Assembly (NCBI GenBank): GCA_002339165.1 | Contig: DDJS01000139.1 | Coordinates: 1-6,865 of the forward strand | Reading direction: 5' to 3' | DNA length: 6,865 nt | Origin: Cellvibrionales bacterium UBA2618 | Lineage (GTDB): Bacteria > Pseudomonadota > Gammaproteobacteria > Pseudomonadales > Porticoccaceae | In this document: positions 6,468-6,865 of the stretch, piece after piece | How the letters are laid out: each line of letters starts with the position of its first letter | How positions within the stretch are numbered: the stretch's first letter is position 1 | Notes under the pieces: model-generated | What the model was told of the DNA's origin: nothing | Database searches by the model: none | Seen by the model: only the letters and a program-made list of their open reading frames with translations | Made by a program: the position numbers and the translations under genes

Positions 6468-6490
6468 AAAAGCGCTTTTTGTAGTAAAAA
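6466..6490. repeat. A-tract palindromic stretch in the hexR-uvrD divergent region
   Basis: AAAAAGCGCTTTTT (6467-6480) is a perfect 14-base palindrome. The T5 at 6476-6480 is followed by GTAGT and A5 (6486-6490), giving an overlapping second inverted repeat. Runs of A and T spaced about one helical turn apart suggest intrinsically bent DNA. No known operator consensus is matched, so the function is not assigned. Confidence 0.45.
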
Positions 6491-6602
6491 CTCTGCTTCT
6501 TTACATCTCCCATCGCTGGCCACAATTGGCGTGTTGAAATGCGCTAAAAAGATCGTCGATGAAGGCCGTATTTTTGCGTTTATGTTGTTAGACTATGCGG
6601 CT

Positions 6603-6865
6603 ATGGATGTCACCGCAATTCTAGATAAATTAAACCCTGCGCAGGAGGAAGCGGTCACGAGTGATCGGCGCCATGTGCTGGTATTGGCTGGCGCGGGTAG
6701 CGGTAAAACTCGGGTGCTGGTTCATCGAATTGTGTGGCAGGTGCAGGTCGAAAATATTTCTCCTCACGCGATTCTAGCGGTGACCTTTACCAATAAAGCG
6801 GCTCGGGAAATGCGTGAGCGCATTGATCAATTACTCGGCATGTCATTGCGCGGTATGTGGGTAGG
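6603..6865 (+). CDS. uvrD: DNA helicase II UvrD, N-terminal part (3' truncated by window)
   Basis: The reading frame starts with ATG at 6603 and runs off the window after 87 full codons; complete UvrD is about 720 residues. UvrD is an SF1A 3'-5' helicase that acts in nucleotide-excision repair and methyl-directed mismatch repair. The opening MDVTAILDKLNPAQEEAV carries the Q-motif glutamine (Q14) and closely resembles the E. coli UvrD N-terminus. The Walker A motif LAGAGSGKTRVLVHRI (28-43) and motif Ia AVTFTNKAAREM (59-70) follow, then a stretch ending in GMWVG that leads into motif Ib. The start at 6603 fits the family; in-frame ATG at 6582 or GTG at 6531 would add non-homologous residues. 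There is no strong ribosome site. It is divergent from hexR. Rep and PcrA are close relatives, but the N-terminus favours UvrD. Confidence 0.92.
   Translation, partial: MDVTAILDKLNPAQEEAVTSDRRHVLVLAGAGSGKTRVLVHRIVWQVQVENISPHAILAVTFTNKAAREMRERIDQLLGMSLRGMWV

Noticed and set aside
6479..6495. A second HexR site beginning TTGTAG
   Set aside because: The expected right arm (TTACAA) is absent at the proper distance.
6531..6602. Upstream extension of uvrD to GTG 6531 or ATG 6582
   Set aside because: The frame is open, but the added residues do not resemble UvrD and ATG 6603 aligns with the known N-terminus.
6457..6602. LexA (SOS) box for uvrD
   Set aside because: No CTGT-N8-ACAG type sequence is seen in the spacer.

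Overview
This window looks like chromosomal DNA of a gammaproteobacterium, probably a marine or aquatic one. The main evidence is a HexR-type regulator, a UvrD start that closely follows the Enterobacteria/Pseudomonas pattern, and a heme-uptake operon with a near-consensus Fur box. I cannot name the genus. An affiliation near Cellvibrionales/Spongiibacteraceae is only a guess from the gene mix. No mobile element, tRNA, rRNA or CRISPR array is visible.

Layout. Bases 1-750 (+) are the C-terminal part of a PQQ-dependent sugar dehydrogenase cut by the window edge. A gap with no convincing gene follows (751-977). Next is a DUF1295 multi-pass membrane protein (978-1859, +). It converges on a four-gene minus-strand cluster, with an imperfect hairpin (1927-1970) in the shared 3' gap. 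Read in its own direction the cluster is hmuT (5425-4559), hmuU (4562-3525), hmuV (3528-2755) and hugZ-like (2751-2023). The joints are ATGA and GTGA overlaps and a 3-base gap, so it is almost certainly one operon. Upstream of hmuT lie a strong sigma70 promoter and a Fur box. Further up on the same strand is hexR (6420-5569). A divergent AT-rich region with a near-perfect HexR operator separates hexR from the start of uvrD (6603 to the edge, +).

How the genes work together. HmuT captures heme in the periplasm, the HmuU permease and HmuV ATPase import it, and the HugZ-like enzyme would open the ring to release iron. Fur should repress the set when iron is plentiful. The operon has no TonB-dependent heme receptor and no HmuS-type protein, so the outer-membrane step must be encoded elsewhere. 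HexR is the KDPG-responsive regulator of the Entner-Doudoroff pathway and appears to control itself through the operator in front of it. UvrD is the DNA-repair helicase and has no obvious functional tie to its neighbour.

The most notable points beyond routine annotation are these. The best hmuT promoter lies so close to the ATG that the mRNA would be leaderless. The Fur box is joined to a second overlapping palindrome. The HexR operator covers the predicted hexR -10. I did not find a clearly novel biological system.
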